A stretch of 64,000 nt of DNA, from positions 2,480,001-2,544,000 of the forward strand of contig NZ_JAUSXG010000001.1 of assembly GCF_030815855.1 (NCBI RefSeq), written 5' to 3'. The notes under the pieces were generated by a model, which was not told the origin of the DNA, did no database searches, and saw only the letters and a list, made by a program, of their open reading frames with translations. The translations under genes and the position numbers were made by a program. Each line of letters begins with the position of its first letter. Positions within the stretch are counted from its first letter, which is position 1. Shown piece by piece: positions 27,672 to 36,591 of this stretch. Source of the DNA: Variovorax paradoxus (lineage in GTDB: Bacteria > Pseudomonadota > Gammaproteobacteria > Burkholderiales > Burkholderiaceae_C).

Positions 27672-29167
27672 GCCGTGCGCTCCATAGGCGGCGCCACCAG
27701 CGGCAGCAGCAGCGTGAAGCGCGCGCCGCGCGGCGCCGAATTGGCGGCGCTCAGGCTGCCGCCCATGCCGCTCGCCAGCGTTTCGCTGAGGCTCAGGCCA
27801 AGGCCCAGGCCGCCTTCGCGCGTGCTGAAGAAAGGCTCGAAAAGGCGCGGCATGGCCTCGGGCGAAATGCCGCGCCCGTTGTCGGTCACGGTGAGCACGC
27901 CGTCCTGGCCGTTGCGCCCCACCGAAACCGCGAGCCGGCGTTCGGACACTGGCACCAGGTCGAGCGCCTGCAACGCATTCATCAGCAGGTTGTGCACGAT
28001 CTGCTCGAGCGCCACGGCCTCGGCCTGCACGCGCACAGGCGCCTGGGCCGTGGCGTCGAACTGTGCGGCGACGCCGCGTTGTGCGAACTCGGGCGCCAGC
28101 AGATGCATGGCGCTGCGCACCACCTCCTGCAGCACCAGCGGCTTCACGTCGCCGCCGGCTTCGGGCCGCTCGATCACGCGGCGCAGCCGGCCGACCACGC
28201 CGGCAGCGCGGCGCGCCTGCTCCACGGCCTGGCCCATCGCATCGCGCGCCGTGGCCAGGTCGGGCGGGTCGTCGTCGAGCAGCCGGCGCGCGGCCTGGGC
28301 ATTGGCCAAGACGGCCGTGAGCGGCTGATTCAGTTCGTGCGCGAGCCCAGCCGAGAGCTCGCCCAACGCATTGAGCCGAGCGACCTGGCCGAGCCGCAGC
28401 AGCTCTTCGGCCCGGCGCCGCGCGATGCGCTGGCGCTGAGCGGTCCACAGGCCGGCCAGCAGCAGCGCCACCGCCACGGCCCAGGCGGCTATGCCTCGCC
28501 ACGGCAGTTCGGTCCAGCCCACCTGGCGTTCGGCTACCAGATCGAAACGCTGGCTTGGCGAAGCCAGCGCCTTGGTGAGGCCGAAGCGCCAGCCGCCCGT
28601 CCCCGCTTGCGCCGGCCGCCCGGGTTGCAGAACGAACGCCTGCGCATCGCGCTGCAGGCTCACGCGCACCGGGCTTTGCTTCGGGTCCATGGGCCAGTCG
28701 CGCCACGGCACGGAGCCTGCCAGGTCGATTTCGAGGGAGTAACTGGTGGGCGCGGCGCCGATCACGAGCTGGTAACGGCCCTGCGCAAGATCCACCGCGG
28801 CCACTTCGGCGCGGTGCTGGCTGCGCGAATTCGCTTCCGCGGCGGCCAATGCGCCCGCGTGCTTTTCGTCGGGCCAGGGGTCGTCGCCTTCACGCCGCTG
28901 CACGCGAAGGATCGATGGATAGACCGACGACAGCCGCTGCTCCGGACGCTCTGCGCCACGGCCGGTTTCAAGCAGCGCCAGCGTGGCCAGCACCGCGTCG
29001 TACTGCACCATCTGCTGGCTCATGAGCCGGTGCGCAATGCGCACGTCGGCCTCGAAATCCTGCTGCAGCTGGGCCAGCTCTGCGCGCGCGAGCCACACCG
29101 CGCCCACGGCCGAGAGGGCCAGCCATGCCAGCCACCAGCCCACCTGCGTACGCAACCACTGTTTCAT
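27668..29167 (-). CDS. Membrane sensor histidine kinase (DctB/TtrS-like)
   Basis: 499 residues. One membrane helix near residues 10-28 and another at about 225-243 flank a periplasmic sensor region of roughly 195 residues with no cysteines. The kinase core follows directly: His277 in GELSAGLAHELNQPLTAVLANAQAA (the HisKA subtype of DctB/FixL/TtrS), N box IVHNLLMNALQAL, and G boxes VTDNGRGISPEA and GGLGLGLSLSETL. It should phosphorylate the FixJ-type regulator with which it overlaps. Signal unknown; redox or heme sensing through the neighbouring HbpS-like protein is possible by analogy only. Confidence 0.92.
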   Translation of the reverse strand: MKQWLRTQVGWWLAWLALSAVGAVWLARAELAQLQQDFEADVRIAHRLMSQQMVQYDAVLATLALLETGRGAERPEQRLSSVYPSILRVQRREGDDPWPDEKHAGALAAAEANSRSQHRAEVAAVDLAQGRYQLVIGAAPTSYSLEIDLAGSVPWRDWPMDPKQSPVRVSLQRDAQAFVLQPGRPAQAGTGGWRFGLTKALASPSQRFDLVAERQVGWTELPWRGIAAWAVAVALLLAGLWTAQRQRIARRRAEELLRLGQVARLNALGELSAGLAHELNQPLTAVLANAQAARRLLDDDPPDLATARDAMGQAVEQARRAAGVVGRLRRVIERPEAGGDVKPLVLQEVVRSAMHLLAPEFAQRGVAAQFDATAQAPVRVQAEAVALEQIVHNLLMNALQALDLVPVSERRLAVSVGRNGQDGVLTVTDNGRGISPEAMPRLFEPFFSTREGGLGLGLSLSETLASGMGGSLSAANSAPRGARFTLLLPLVAPPMERTA

Positions 29168-29202
29168 GGCGCGGATTGTGCCCGCCGCGGCAAGGCCGCC
29201 CG

Positions 29203-30306
29203 ATGTTGGCCGAGAATGCGGCCCCAGACATGGCTGACGTGCAGGACTCCCTTTTCCCCGATCTTCCGCGCTCGCCCGAGGCGCCGCCCACCGTGCCGCA
29301 AGAGGCCGAGGCCGAGCCGCCCGCCAGGAAGAAATCGCGCGGCGGCACCGTGGCGCCTGCACCCGCCGATCCGGCATTGGCCGAGTTGGCGGCAGCGCTC
29401 CCGCCCGAGCTTCGGCTCGGCACCTCCTCGTGGAGCTATCCGGGTTGGGCCAACCTCGTCTGGGATGGCGAATACGCCGAATCGGTGCTTTCGAAAAACG
29501 GGCTCGCCGCGCTGGCGCAGCATCCGCTCTTTCGCACCGTGAGCCTCGACCGCAATTTCTACCGCGCGCTCACTGCCAGCCAATACGCGCGCTATGCGGC
29601 CATGGTGCCCGACGATTTCCGCTTCGTGGTGAAAGCACCGAGCCTGGTGACCGATGCCACCGTGCGCGACGAAAGCGGCCGCGGCACGCAGGCCAACCCC
29701 GTGTTCCTGAACAGCGAGATCGCCACCCAGGAATTCGTGCAGCCCGCGCTCGAAGGCCTGGGCCACCGCATCGGCGCGCTGGTGTTCCAGCTGAGCCCGA
29801 TTCCCTCGCAGCTGCTGGCCGACCAGCCCGCCCTGCTCGCACGCATCGGCGAAATGCTCGAAGCGCTGCCCGGGCTGAAGCAGACTGCGCCCGACGCCGT
29901 CGTCGCCGTCGAGGTGCGCGACCCGCAACTGCTGTGCCCCGCCTTCGCCGACATGTTGCGCAGCGTAGGCGCGACCTTCTGCATGGGCCTGCACGCGAAG
30001 ATGCCGCCGATCGAAGACCAGCTGCCGATGCTGCGTGCACTGTGGCCTGGGCCGCTCGTGTGCCGCTGGAACCTGCACCGCCGCCACGGCCGCTTCGGCT
30101 ATGAAGACGCGGAAAAACTCTACGGCCCGTTCGACAGGATCGTGGATCCCGATCCCGAAACGCGCGCGGCCCTGGCCAAGGTGATTGCGGGCACCACGCG
30201 CGCGGGCCAGAACGCCTTCGTCACCGTGAGCAACAACGCCGAAGGCTGCGCGCCGCTGACGATCGCCTCGCTTGCGCGGGACATCCTGAACCTGCCGAAG
30301 CCCTAG
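29203..30306 (+). CDS. DUF72 family protein
   Basis: 367 residues, TIM-barrel-like DUF72 (YecE) family: LRLGTSSWSYPGWANLVW near residue 70, FYRALTASQYARYAAMVPDDFRFVVKAP, and the conserved end FVTVSNNAEGCAPLTI. The first 65 residues are an Ala/Pro/Glu-rich extension not found in most members. Function unknown; DUF72 proteins have been proposed to act in nucleic-acid or Fe-S metabolism without proof. Start ATG at 29203 has AAGG seven bases upstream; the ATG at 29230 is an alternative. Divergent from the sensor kinase with a 35-bp gap. Confidence 0.87.
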   Translation: MLAENAAPDMADVQDSLFPDLPRSPEAPPTVPQEAEAEPPARKKSRGGTVAPAPADPALAELAAALPPELRLGTSSWSYPGWANLVWDGEYAESVLSKNGLAALAQHPLFRTVSLDRNFYRALTASQYARYAAMVPDDFRFVVKAPSLVTDATVRDESGRGTQANPVFLNSEIATQEFVQPALEGLGHRIGALVFQLSPIPSQLLADQPALLARIGEMLEALPGLKQTAPDAVVAVEVRDPQLLCPAFADMLRSVGATFCMGLHAKMPPIEDQLPMLRALWPGPLVCRWNLHRRHGRFGYEDAEKLYGPFDRIVDPDPETRAALAKVIAGTTRAGQNAFVTVSNNAEGCAPLTIASLARDILNLPKP

Positions 30307-30311
30307 CGGCT

Positions 30312-30806
30312 TCAGCCTGCGGGATGCCTGGCGACTGCCGACATCTCCAGTTCGACGCTCGCATTCTTCGGCAGCTGATACACGCCGACGGCCGTGCGCA
30401 CATGCACGCCGGCATCGCCGAAGACGCGGTGCAGCAGGTCGGAGGCCGCATCGGCCACCTCGCTCTGCTGCGTGAAATCGGACGTGCATTGCACGAAGAC
30501 GCCGACCCGCAGCAGCTTCTCGATGCCGTCGAGCGAGCCGAGCTCGCGCCGCAGCAGGGTCAGGCAGCGCAGCGCACAGATCTGCACACCCTCGCACGCC
30601 TTCTCGAGCGACACCGCATCGCCCACGCGGCCGGTCACGGCCACCACGGTGCCCACGCGCGGCACCTGCCCGCTGGTGTAGAGCGTGCGGCCGTCGCGCA
30701 CGATGGGCACGTAGTGCCCGCCGGCAAGCATCTCGCCGGCGAAGCTGTGGCCCAGCTCGGCGGCAATCTGGTCGGCAATCTGGTCCCGGCTTTGCGCTGT
30801 CGTCAT
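30312..30806 (-). CDS. RidA/YjgF-like protein
   Basis: 164 residues of the RidA superfamily, in the longer subgroup with an extra N-terminal helix (the shorter, enamine-deaminating RidA is about 128). Seen: GHYVPIVRDGRTLYTSGQVPRVG, CEGVQICALRCLTLLRRELGSLDGIEKLLRVGVFV and HVRTAVGVYQLPKNASVELEM; the arginine in VRTAVG that binds the carboxylate in RidA is kept. Enzymes of this group occur beside aromatic or amino acid catabolic genes. It lies downstream of, and in the same direction as, the salicylate-hydroxylase-type operon, after a 92-bp gap. Confidence 0.85.
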   Translation of the reverse strand: MTTAQSRDQIADQIAAELGHSFAGEMLAGGHYVPIVRDGRTLYTSGQVPRVGTVVAVTGRVGDAVSLEKACEGVQICALRCLTLLRRELGSLDGIEKLLRVGVFVQCTSDFTQQSEVADAASDLLHRVFGDAGVHVRTAVGVYQLPKNASVELEMSAVARHPAG

Positions 30807-30898
30807 ATGGCTTCCATGAAACGGGAGGCCATTGTCGCCAACGGTGCGCCGAGGAAACAGATACAGATCAGGCGCGCCGGATGCGGAACAGATGGCCG

Positions 30899-31219
30899 CT
30901 ACGCCTCGAACGCCAGGAACACGCGCCCGCCTTCGATCTTCACCGGATAGCTGCGCAGGTCTTCCGTCAGCGGCGCGCACATGGCCTTGCCGGTGCGCAC
31001 GTCGAAGCGCCCCTGGTGCAGCGGGCATTCGATCTCGTGGCCTTCGAGAAAGCCGTCGCACAGCCGCGCGTGGCCGTGGGTGCAGATGTTATCGGTCGCG
31101 TGAATGCCGTCCTCGGTACCGTACAGGGCAATGTCCCGGCCCTGCACCTCGATGCCGACCACGTCGTCGGCGGGAACGTCATCGACCGCCGCGGCGTCGA
31201 TCCATGTGATTGTGCTCAT
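30899..31219 (-). CDS. Rieske ferredoxin of a ring-hydroxylating oxygenase (NagAb-like)
   Basis: 106 residues. A Rieske [2Fe-2S] protein with ligands Cys46, His48, Cys65 and His68 in CTHGHARL and CPLHQGRFD, the pattern of the small electron carriers of class III dioxygenases. It would transfer electrons from the flavin reductase at 33025 to the terminal oxygenase. Last gene of the reductase-large-small-ferredoxin set, the same order as nagAa-nagG-nagH-nagAb of salicylate 5-hydroxylase. The 30-bp gap to the small subunit indicates one transcript. Confidence 0.92.
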   Translation of the reverse strand: MSTITWIDAAAVDDVPADDVVGIEVQGRDIALYGTEDGIHATDNICTHGHARLCDGFLEGHEIECPLHQGRFDVRTGKAMCAPLTEDLRSYPVKIEGGRVFLAFEA

Positions 31220-31249
31220 ACAGGTGCCTTCGAATCGTTCTTGCGTGGC

Positions 31250-31735
31250 TCAGATCGGATAGATGATGGAATTCGGGATCATTTCGCTGTCGAACACGCA
31301 CAGGCGCGAGGCGAACTTCAGGCCTTCGGGCGTGGGCACGACCTTGTCGATGTAGCGGCCGACGTTGAACACGGTCGAGGGTCCGTCGAGCTTGGTGCGG
31401 AACACCGCGTAGTTGGCTTCGCTGTGGATAGTGCCGTCGTCACCGACCTTGTGCACCACCGGCAAGCCGACGACGTGGCGCTGGTAGTACGGGTCATGGA
31501 ACAGCGTTTCCTTGATACCGTAGACCCGGTCTTCGAGCATGCCCCTGCTCTCGAACGAGAGCGTGGCCAGTGGCAGCCCCTGCTCATGGTTCTCGCGCGG
31601 CTGCAGGCGGTAGCTGCACTGTTCGATGAAGAACGCGGGCCACAGGTCCCACTTGCCCGAGTCGACCGCATGCGCATAGGCCGCATAGAGCCCGGCCAGT
31701 TCGAGGTAGGCGTTGGCGTCGAGCTTCTTCGTCAT
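31250..31735 (-). CDS. Ring-hydroxylating oxygenase small (beta) subunit (NagH-like)
   Basis: 161 residues of the NTF2-like cone fold used by beta subunits of aromatic-ring oxygenases: [28 protein letters not shown], then [21 protein letters not shown] and [19 protein letters not shown]. This subunit is structural and may influence substrate fit. Its ATG overlaps the large-subunit stop (ATGA), consistent with assembly in equal amounts. By gene order and by the neighbouring NagR-type regulator it should belong to a salicylate 5-hydroxylase, though salicylate, anthranilate and related acids cannot be told apart by eye. Confidence 0.9.
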   Translation of the reverse strand: MTKKLDANAYLELAGLYAAYAHAVDSGKWDLWPAFFIEQCSYRLQPRENHEQGLPLATLSFESRGMLEDRVYGIKETLFHDPYYQRHVVGLPVVHKVGDDGTIHSEANYAVFRTKLDGPSTVFNVGRYIDKVVPTPEGLKFASRLCVFDSEMIPNSIIYPI

Positions 31736-32991
31736 GCCGCCTCCATCACTTCGCGCCAGTAGCGGTACATGCCGCGGATCAGCGTTTCGGTGACCATGTG
31801 ATCGGTGTTCTCGACCTCGCGCCCGCCCAGCTCGGCCAGGGTGCGGTGGTAGGGCTTCTGCTCGAAGCCTTCCTGCGAGAACTCGATCACTTCGCCGTCG
31901 TCGGCCGACACGAAACCAGCCGGCCCGAACAGGTTGGCCTGGCGCAGGCGCCGCTCGGTCATCTCTTCGGTGTCGTCCTCGAAGCCGAAGTGCGTCCAGA
32001 CGAAATCGAAGGCGTCGTGACCCACGGGCTGGATGTGCCGCGTCGAGACGCTGTTGACCTGCTGCTGCAGGATCAGGCTCGGGAACAGCGTCATCATGAC
32101 CGCGGTCGGCCCGTCCCACCAGGGCTCGGGCACGATGTCCAGAAAGCGCGGGTCCTTGAGCTGCATGCTTTCCTTGAAGCTCGACACCTGCGTGACCTGC
32201 GCCGCCTTGCCGGCACTGCCGCGGGTGGAAATCATCGCGGCGTGGCGGCCGCGCGCGTCCATCTTGAGCTCCGACTTGTTGTCCGCGCGCCAGAGCCCGA
32301 AGGTGACGAACCAGGTGTGCAGCAGGCCCGGATGGTACGGATCCTTGATGTTCTCCTGCATGAGCTTCCAGTTGCCGGGAATGCGCTGCCGGCTGTAGCC
32401 GAGAATCGTGAGCTTGCGGCCGTCGAACAGACGGTCGAAGTAGCGAAGGATGTCGGCCCCGAGGAATTCCTCGAACGACTCGATGTCGTGGTCGAACGAC
32501 GCGAACACCACGCCGCCGCGTGACGCCACCTTGAGCTTGTTGAGCCCGTTGTCCTCGGTCTTGAAGTCCGAAGGCATGCCGCCATGCACCTTGCCGTCCT
32601 GCTTCACGCCGCGGCGGAACGGCACGCCCTGCAGGTCGCCCTTGAGCGTGTAGTTCCACTGGTGGTACGGGCAGACGAATTCCTTCTTGTTGCCATGGCG
32701 CTCGCGGCAGAACTGCATGCCGCGGTGGGCGCAGACGTTCTCGAACACGTGGATGGCGCCTTCTTCGTCGCGCGACATGATCACCGAGCGCTCGCCGATG
32801 GCCGTGCGCTTGAAGTCGCCCGGGTTCGGAATCTCGGCTTCGAGGCCGACGTAACACCAGTGCTTTTCGTAGAAGAAGCGCTGCAGCTCCTTCTTGTGCA
32901 GCGCCTCGTCGGTGTAGGCCATGAAGGGAATGCGGCTGGTCTTCTCGGTTTCCCATCGCAGTTCGATGGGGAATACGGCTTGCGTGCTCAT
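31732..32991 (-). CDS. Ring-hydroxylating oxygenase large (alpha) subunit (NagG-like)
   Basis: 419 residues. Rieske centre ligands are Cys87, His89, Cys107 and His110 (CAHRGMQFC...CPYHQW); the mononuclear iron is held by His220 and His225 with Asp217 bridging ([12 protein letters not shown]), so the catalytic machinery is complete. The C-terminal domain includes [21 protein letters not shown]. Such enzymes insert oxygen into an aromatic acid; the closest operon layout I know is nagAaGHAb, converting salicylate to gentisate. The downstream gentisate pathway is not in this window. AAAGGAGA precedes the ATG. Confidence 0.92.
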   Translation of the reverse strand: MSTQAVFPIELRWETEKTSRIPFMAYTDEALHKKELQRFFYEKHWCYVGLEAEIPNPGDFKRTAIGERSVIMSRDEEGAIHVFENVCAHRGMQFCRERHGNKKEFVCPYHQWNYTLKGDLQGVPFRRGVKQDGKVHGGMPSDFKTEDNGLNKLKVASRGGVVFASFDHDIESFEEFLGADILRYFDRLFDGRKLTILGYSRQRIPGNWKLMQENIKDPYHPGLLHTWFVTFGLWRADNKSELKMDARGRHAAMISTRGSAGKAAQVTQVSSFKESMQLKDPRFLDIVPEPWWDGPTAVMMTLFPSLILQQQVNSVSTRHIQPVGHDAFDFVWTHFGFEDDTEEMTERRLRQANLFGPAGFVSADDGEVIEFSQEGFEQKPYHRTLAELGGREVENTDHMVTETLIRGMYRYWREVMEAA

Positions 32992-33024
32992 CGCGGGTCT
33001 CCTTTTCTTGTCTGTCTCTGTTCT

Positions 33025-34014
33025 TCAGGTGCCTTGCAGGTAGAAGGCATCGGCATGGGTCTGTTCCGGCGCGAGGCCGCGCGCATGCACCAGCTGCGTC
33101 ACGGCCTCGACCATCGGCGGCGAGCCGCAGAGGTAGGCGCGCCATCCCTCGAGGCCGCCTGTCCAGTCGGCGCGGATGGCGTCGGTAATGAGTCCCTGGC
33201 GCCGTTTCTCGGAAGCAGGGCCGGTGACCACCACCACGTGGACCGTCAGGCCAGGGTGCTGCGCCTGCAGTTCACGCAGTTCGGCCAGTCCGTACACGTC
33301 CGCATCGGAGCGCACGCCGAGATAAAGATGAATCGGCTGCATCAGGCCGGCCGCAATGGCGCCGCGCACGATCGAGAGAATGGGCGCGAGCCCTGTGCCG
33401 CCAGCTGCGCAGAGCATCGGCCCACGGTGCTTCGTGCGCAGGTAAGCCGTGCCGAGTGGCCCGCTCACACGCACCGAATCGCCGATGCGCAACTGTTCGA
33501 AGATGTGCGCAGTCACGCGCCCGCCGGGCACCTTGCGTACATGAAATTCGAGTTCCGCATCGCGGCTCAGGCCCGCCATCGAATAGGGCCGCGCCAGGTC
33601 GGGTGCGAACTGCAGCTGCGCGTACTGCCCCGGCGAAAACTCCAGCGGCTTGTTCGGTTTGAGGCGAAGGCGGCGGATGTCGTGCGTGAGCACGTCGATG
33701 CCCGTGACCGTGGCCTTGAGGATGCGCGCCGGATGCACCACCACTTCGTCGGGCTCCGGGATCTCGATGGTGCAGCTTTCGGTCAGCGTGCTCTGGCAGG
33801 CCAGCACGTAGCACTCGCCCTGACCGTCGGGCCGGATCGCGTCCTGGCCGCCGTCGAGCACCTGGCCGGCCACCACCTTGCAGCGGCAGGTGCCGCAGCG
33901 GCCCGACATGCAGCTGTACGACACCGGCACGTGGTGTTCGCGCAGCACCTCGAGCAGGTTGGCGCCGGGGCGAACCTCGAGGGTGCGGGCAAGGGGTTGA
34001 ATGTGCAGGTCCAT
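33025..34014 (-). CDS. Ferredoxin-NAD(P)+ reductase with plant-type [2Fe-2S] domain (NagAa-like)
   Basis: 329 residues. The N-terminal domain holds a plant-type [2Fe-2S] cluster (Cys35, Cys40, Cys43 and Cys about 75, in [12 protein letters not shown] and VLACQS). It is followed by an FAD domain with [11 protein letters not shown] and an NAD domain with [19 protein letters not shown]. It takes electrons from NAD(P)H and passes them to the Rieske ferredoxin. First gene of the oxygenase operon, reading away from the NagR-type regulator at 34142; the operator at 34116 lies in the gap. Confidence 0.92.
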   Translation of the reverse strand: MDLHIQPLARTLEVRPGANLLEVLREHHVPVSYSCMSGRCGTCRCKVVAGQVLDGGQDAIRPDGQGECYVLACQSTLTESCTIEIPEPDEVVVHPARILKATVTGIDVLTHDIRRLRLKPNKPLEFSPGQYAQLQFAPDLARPYSMAGLSRDAELEFHVRKVPGGRVTAHIFEQLRIGDSVRVSGPLGTAYLRTKHRGPMLCAAGGTGLAPILSIVRGAIAAGLMQPIHLYLGVRSDADVYGLAELRELQAQHPGLTVHVVVVTGPASEKRRQGLITDAIRADWTGGLEGWRAYLCGSPPMVEAVTQLVHARGLAPEQTHADAFYLQGT

Positions 34015-34115
34015 CGTGGGCTTTTCTTTGCGCTGGCCTCCGGGCCGGCTTGTCTCTGGAGCGGATGATGCGCGGCATGCGCCGATTGACCAATAGAATC
34101 CGGTGAATCAGCTTC

Positions 34116-34130
34116 ATCACTGCTGTGAAT
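34116..34130 (-). promoter_or_regulatory. NagR/NahR-type operator
   Basis: Read on the minus strand the 15 bases are ATTCAC-AGC-AG-TGAT, matching the NahR/NagR consensus ATTCACGCT-N2-TGAT at all positions except part of the central GCT. It lies between the divergent regulator and oxygenase operon, about 100 bp before the reductase start, where LysR-type activators bind. A second ATTCACC sits next to it at about 34101-34107. Confidence 0.65.
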
Positions 34131-34141
34131 AAAGGTCTGCC

Positions 34142-35056
34142 ATGCAACTCAAGGACATCGACCTCAACCTGCTGCTGGTGTTCGACCGCATGCTGGCCGA
34201 GAAGCGCGTCTCGGCGGTGGCCGAATCGCTCGGCCTGTCTCAACCGGCCATCAGCAATGCGCTCGCGCGGCTGCGCAAATTGCTGGGCGACGAACTGTTC
34301 CTGCGCACGGCGCGCGGCATGGAGCCGACGCCGTTCGCTCTGCAGCTGGCCGAGCCGGTGGCCTACGCGATGGGCGCCTTGCACTCTGCGCTCAATCAGC
34401 AGGTGGTGTTCGAGCCGGCCACGAGCACGCGCGGCTTCACGCTCGCAATGACCGACATCGGCGAGATCTACTTCACGCCCAAGCTGATGGAAACGCTGTC
34501 CGGCGCAGCGCCCGGCGTGACGATCAGCACGGTGCGCAACAACGCCGCGGGCAGCCTGCGCGACGAACTCGAAGCCGGCCACGTCGACATTGCCATCGGG
34601 CTGCTGCCGCAGCTCAAGGCCGGCGTGTTCCAGCGCCGCCTGTTCCTGCAGCGCTATGTGTGCCTCTTCTCCGGGACCCACCCGCTCGCGAGCAAGCGCA
34701 GCGTGTCGCTCAAGGACTTCAGCGCGGCCGACCACGTGCTGGTGCAGGCTGCCGGCACGGGCCATGGCAAGGCCGACGACGTGATGGCCGCGCAGGGCAT
34801 TCACCGGCGCATCCGGCTCAGGGTGCCGCACTTCGTGGCCATCGGCCACATCCTGCGTTCGAGCGAGATGATCGCCACCGTGCCCGAACGCCTGGCACAG
34901 AGCATCGCCGAGCCCTTCGGGCTGGTATGGCGCCCTCACCCGGTGCCGCTGCCCCGGATCGCGATCAATCTGTTCTGGCACGCGAAGGTGCATCGCGATC
35001 CGGGCAACCAGTGGCTGCGCGGATTGCTGTTCGACAATTTTGCGGACAGCGAATAG
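34142..35056 (+). CDS. nagR: LysR-type regulator of the NagR/NahR/DntR group
   Basis: 304 residues. N-terminal winged helix-turn-helix (LKDIDLNLLLVFDRMLAEKR, ESLGLSQPAISNALARLRKLLGDELF) and a LysR effector domain. The string LAMTDIGEIYF, followed later by AAGTGHGKADD and LRVPHFVAIGHIL, matches what I recall of NagR and DntR closely, including the salicylate-binding region. Members activate salicylate or nitroarene degradation genes on binding salicylate or an analogue. It is divergent from the oxygenase operon; the operator at 34116 lies just before its start codon, which would also allow autorepression. Confidence 0.9.
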   Translation: MQLKDIDLNLLLVFDRMLAEKRVSAVAESLGLSQPAISNALARLRKLLGDELFLRTARGMEPTPFALQLAEPVAYAMGALHSALNQQVVFEPATSTRGFTLAMTDIGEIYFTPKLMETLSGAAPGVTISTVRNNAAGSLRDELEAGHVDIAIGLLPQLKAGVFQRRLFLQRYVCLFSGTHPLASKRSVSLKDFSAADHVLVQAAGTGHGKADDVMAAQGIHRRIRLRVPHFVAIGHILRSSEMIATVPERLAQSIAEPFGLVWRPHPVPLPRIAINLFWHAKVHRDPGNQWLRGLLFDNFADSE

Positions 35057-35075
35057 AAGGCGACGACCAACAGCC

Positions 35076-35699
35076 TCAGGCAGGCCGGCCCGGAGGCCAT
35101 TGCCCCAGCACCTCATGGATGCTTTCGCCCACATGGCTTTCGATGAGCGAAAACGAATCGGCCGTCCACCGGACCGGCTCGATGGCGTGCCGCTCGACCT
35201 TGCCCGGCGTGTAGGCCAGGGTCATGTGAGGCGTGAAGCCGTGCTCGGGCCTGAAGCCCGCATCGGCCAGCGCTTCGCCAAGACGCTGCCGGAATGCCGC
35301 GAGCGCCGATGTCCCGCTTTCAGCGCCGCACAGCACAAACGCCTTGCTCTTGTCGAACCGCATGACCTCGTCGAACACCACATCGAAAGACGGCGGCGCC
35401 ACGCTGGCCGCCGCGTCCACGGCGGCGTGCACCTGCTTGCGCGGCACTGCGGCCGGATAGCTTCCGAGGTGATGCAACGTGACATGCAGGCGAGGCGCCT
35501 CGGTCAGCTTTCCCTTCAGCGCATGCCGGTCCTTGAGGCGCGCGGCCAGCGCGGCAATCGAAGCGGCGTCTTCAGGGTGCGGAAAGATCGCCAGGAAGAG
35601 CGAGCGAGGCAGGCGCTCGTTGCGCGGCGCGGTGCCGCGGGCACGGCGCAGGGGCGGCGGCGGAGGATCGATACCTGGGAGAAGAAGCTGTTCGGGCAT
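35076..35699 (-). CDS. 2'-5' RNA ligase family (ThpR/LigT-like) protein
   Basis: About 207 residues of the 2H phosphoesterase superfamily: two HxT motifs, HVTLHHLG and HMTLAYTPG, line the active site. ThpR-type enzymes hydrolyse 2',3'-cyclic phosphates and can join tRNA half-molecules in vitro; physiological role unclear. The N-terminus MPEQLLLPGIDPPPPP is Pro-rich. Two starts are possible: 35699 (chosen) or 35717, which has GGAGGAG directly in front but at very short spacing. Convergent with nagR, divergent from the glycosylase. Confidence 0.85.
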   Translation of the reverse strand: MPEQLLLPGIDPPPPPLRRARGTAPRNERLPRSLFLAIFPHPEDAASIAALAARLKDRHALKGKLTEAPRLHVTLHHLGSYPAAVPRKQVHAAVDAAASVAPPSFDVVFDEVMRFDKSKAFVLCGAESGTSALAAFRQRLGEALADAGFRPEHGFTPHMTLAYTPGKVERHAIEPVRWTADSFSLIESHVGESIHEVLGQWPPGRPA

Positions 35700-35779
35700 G
35701 GCAAGGAGCAGTGGCATCTCCTCCGGAGACCTGGAACCGCTGCCGACCCCGAAGCTTACCGAAAGCGCCTGCCGCATCG

Positions 35780-36508
35780 ATGTGCCAAGGCGCATCCTTG
35801 ACGCACCGGGAAGGCCGCCCTATTCTCCGCGCCGTTCAGGACCACGCCGTCCTTCATCACGACTTCATTAAGACCGAGGACCCGATCCTGCAACCATTGA
35901 TCAACGGCCCAGACGGCCAACCACGCTGCCGCTGGTGCGCAAGCGCGCCGGAATTCCTTGCCTACCACGACACCGAATGGGGCTTTCCGGTGGCGGACGA
36001 CCGCCGCCTGTTCGAAAAGCTCTGCCTGGAAGGCTTCCAGTCCGGGTTGAGCTGGCGCACCATCCTTGCCAAGCGGGAGAACTTTCGCGCGGCGTTCCAC
36101 GGATTCGACTTCAACAAGATGGCTCGCTTCACCGCAGAAGACGTCGAGCGCCTGCTGCAAGACGCGGGCATCGTCCGGCACCGGGGCAAGATCGAGGCGG
36201 TGATCCACAACGCCGCCCGGGCGCAGGAACTGGTCGCAAGCCACGGCTCGCTGGCGGCCTTTTTCTGGGGCCATGAGCCCGATGCCGGCTCGCTGGCGGA
36301 ACCGCAGAGCGCTTCGACCTCCGAGGCTTCCATTGCGCTTTCCAAGACACTGAAGAAGCTCGGCTGGAAGTTCGTCGGGCCGACCACTGTGTACGCTTTC
36401 ATGCAGGCCATGGGCCTCATCAACGACCATGCGCAAGGCTGCGTGGTCCGGGTGAAGGCGCAACACGCGCGAAGCGCATTCAAAAGGCCGCACGCCGCAC
36501 CAGGCTGA
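35780..36508 (+). CDS. tag: DNA-3-methyladenine glycosylase I
   Basis: Tag removes 3-methyladenine from alkylated DNA. The conserved core is complete: RCRWCASAPEFLAYHDTEWGFPVADDRRLFEKLCLEGFQ, SGLSWRTILAKRENFR, and KFVGPTTVYAFMQAMGLINDH; the zinc-binding site uses the early Cys, a His in YHDTEWG and a late His/Cys pair (NDHAQGC). The start is uncertain: the ATG at 35780 gives 242 residues with an odd leader, whereas a TTG at 35897 would give the usual length of about 203. Given the repair genes at 10.5-14.2 kb, this organism is well equipped against alkylation damage. Confidence 0.87.
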   Translation: MCQGASLTHREGRPILRAVQDHAVLHHDFIKTEDPILQPLINGPDGQPRCRWCASAPEFLAYHDTEWGFPVADDRRLFEKLCLEGFQSGLSWRTILAKRENFRAAFHGFDFNKMARFTAEDVERLLQDAGIVRHRGKIEAVIHNAARAQELVASHGSLAAFFWGHEPDAGSLAEPQSASTSEASIALSKTLKKLGWKFVGPTTVYAFMQAMGLINDHAQGCVVRVKAQHARSAFKRPHAAPG

Positions 36509-36591
36509 ACCTGCGGCGGCGGCGACGCCGACGGCCCCGACTCGGAAGCCCAGGCGCGGAACTCGCGCGAGCGCCACGGCTCTGACAAACC

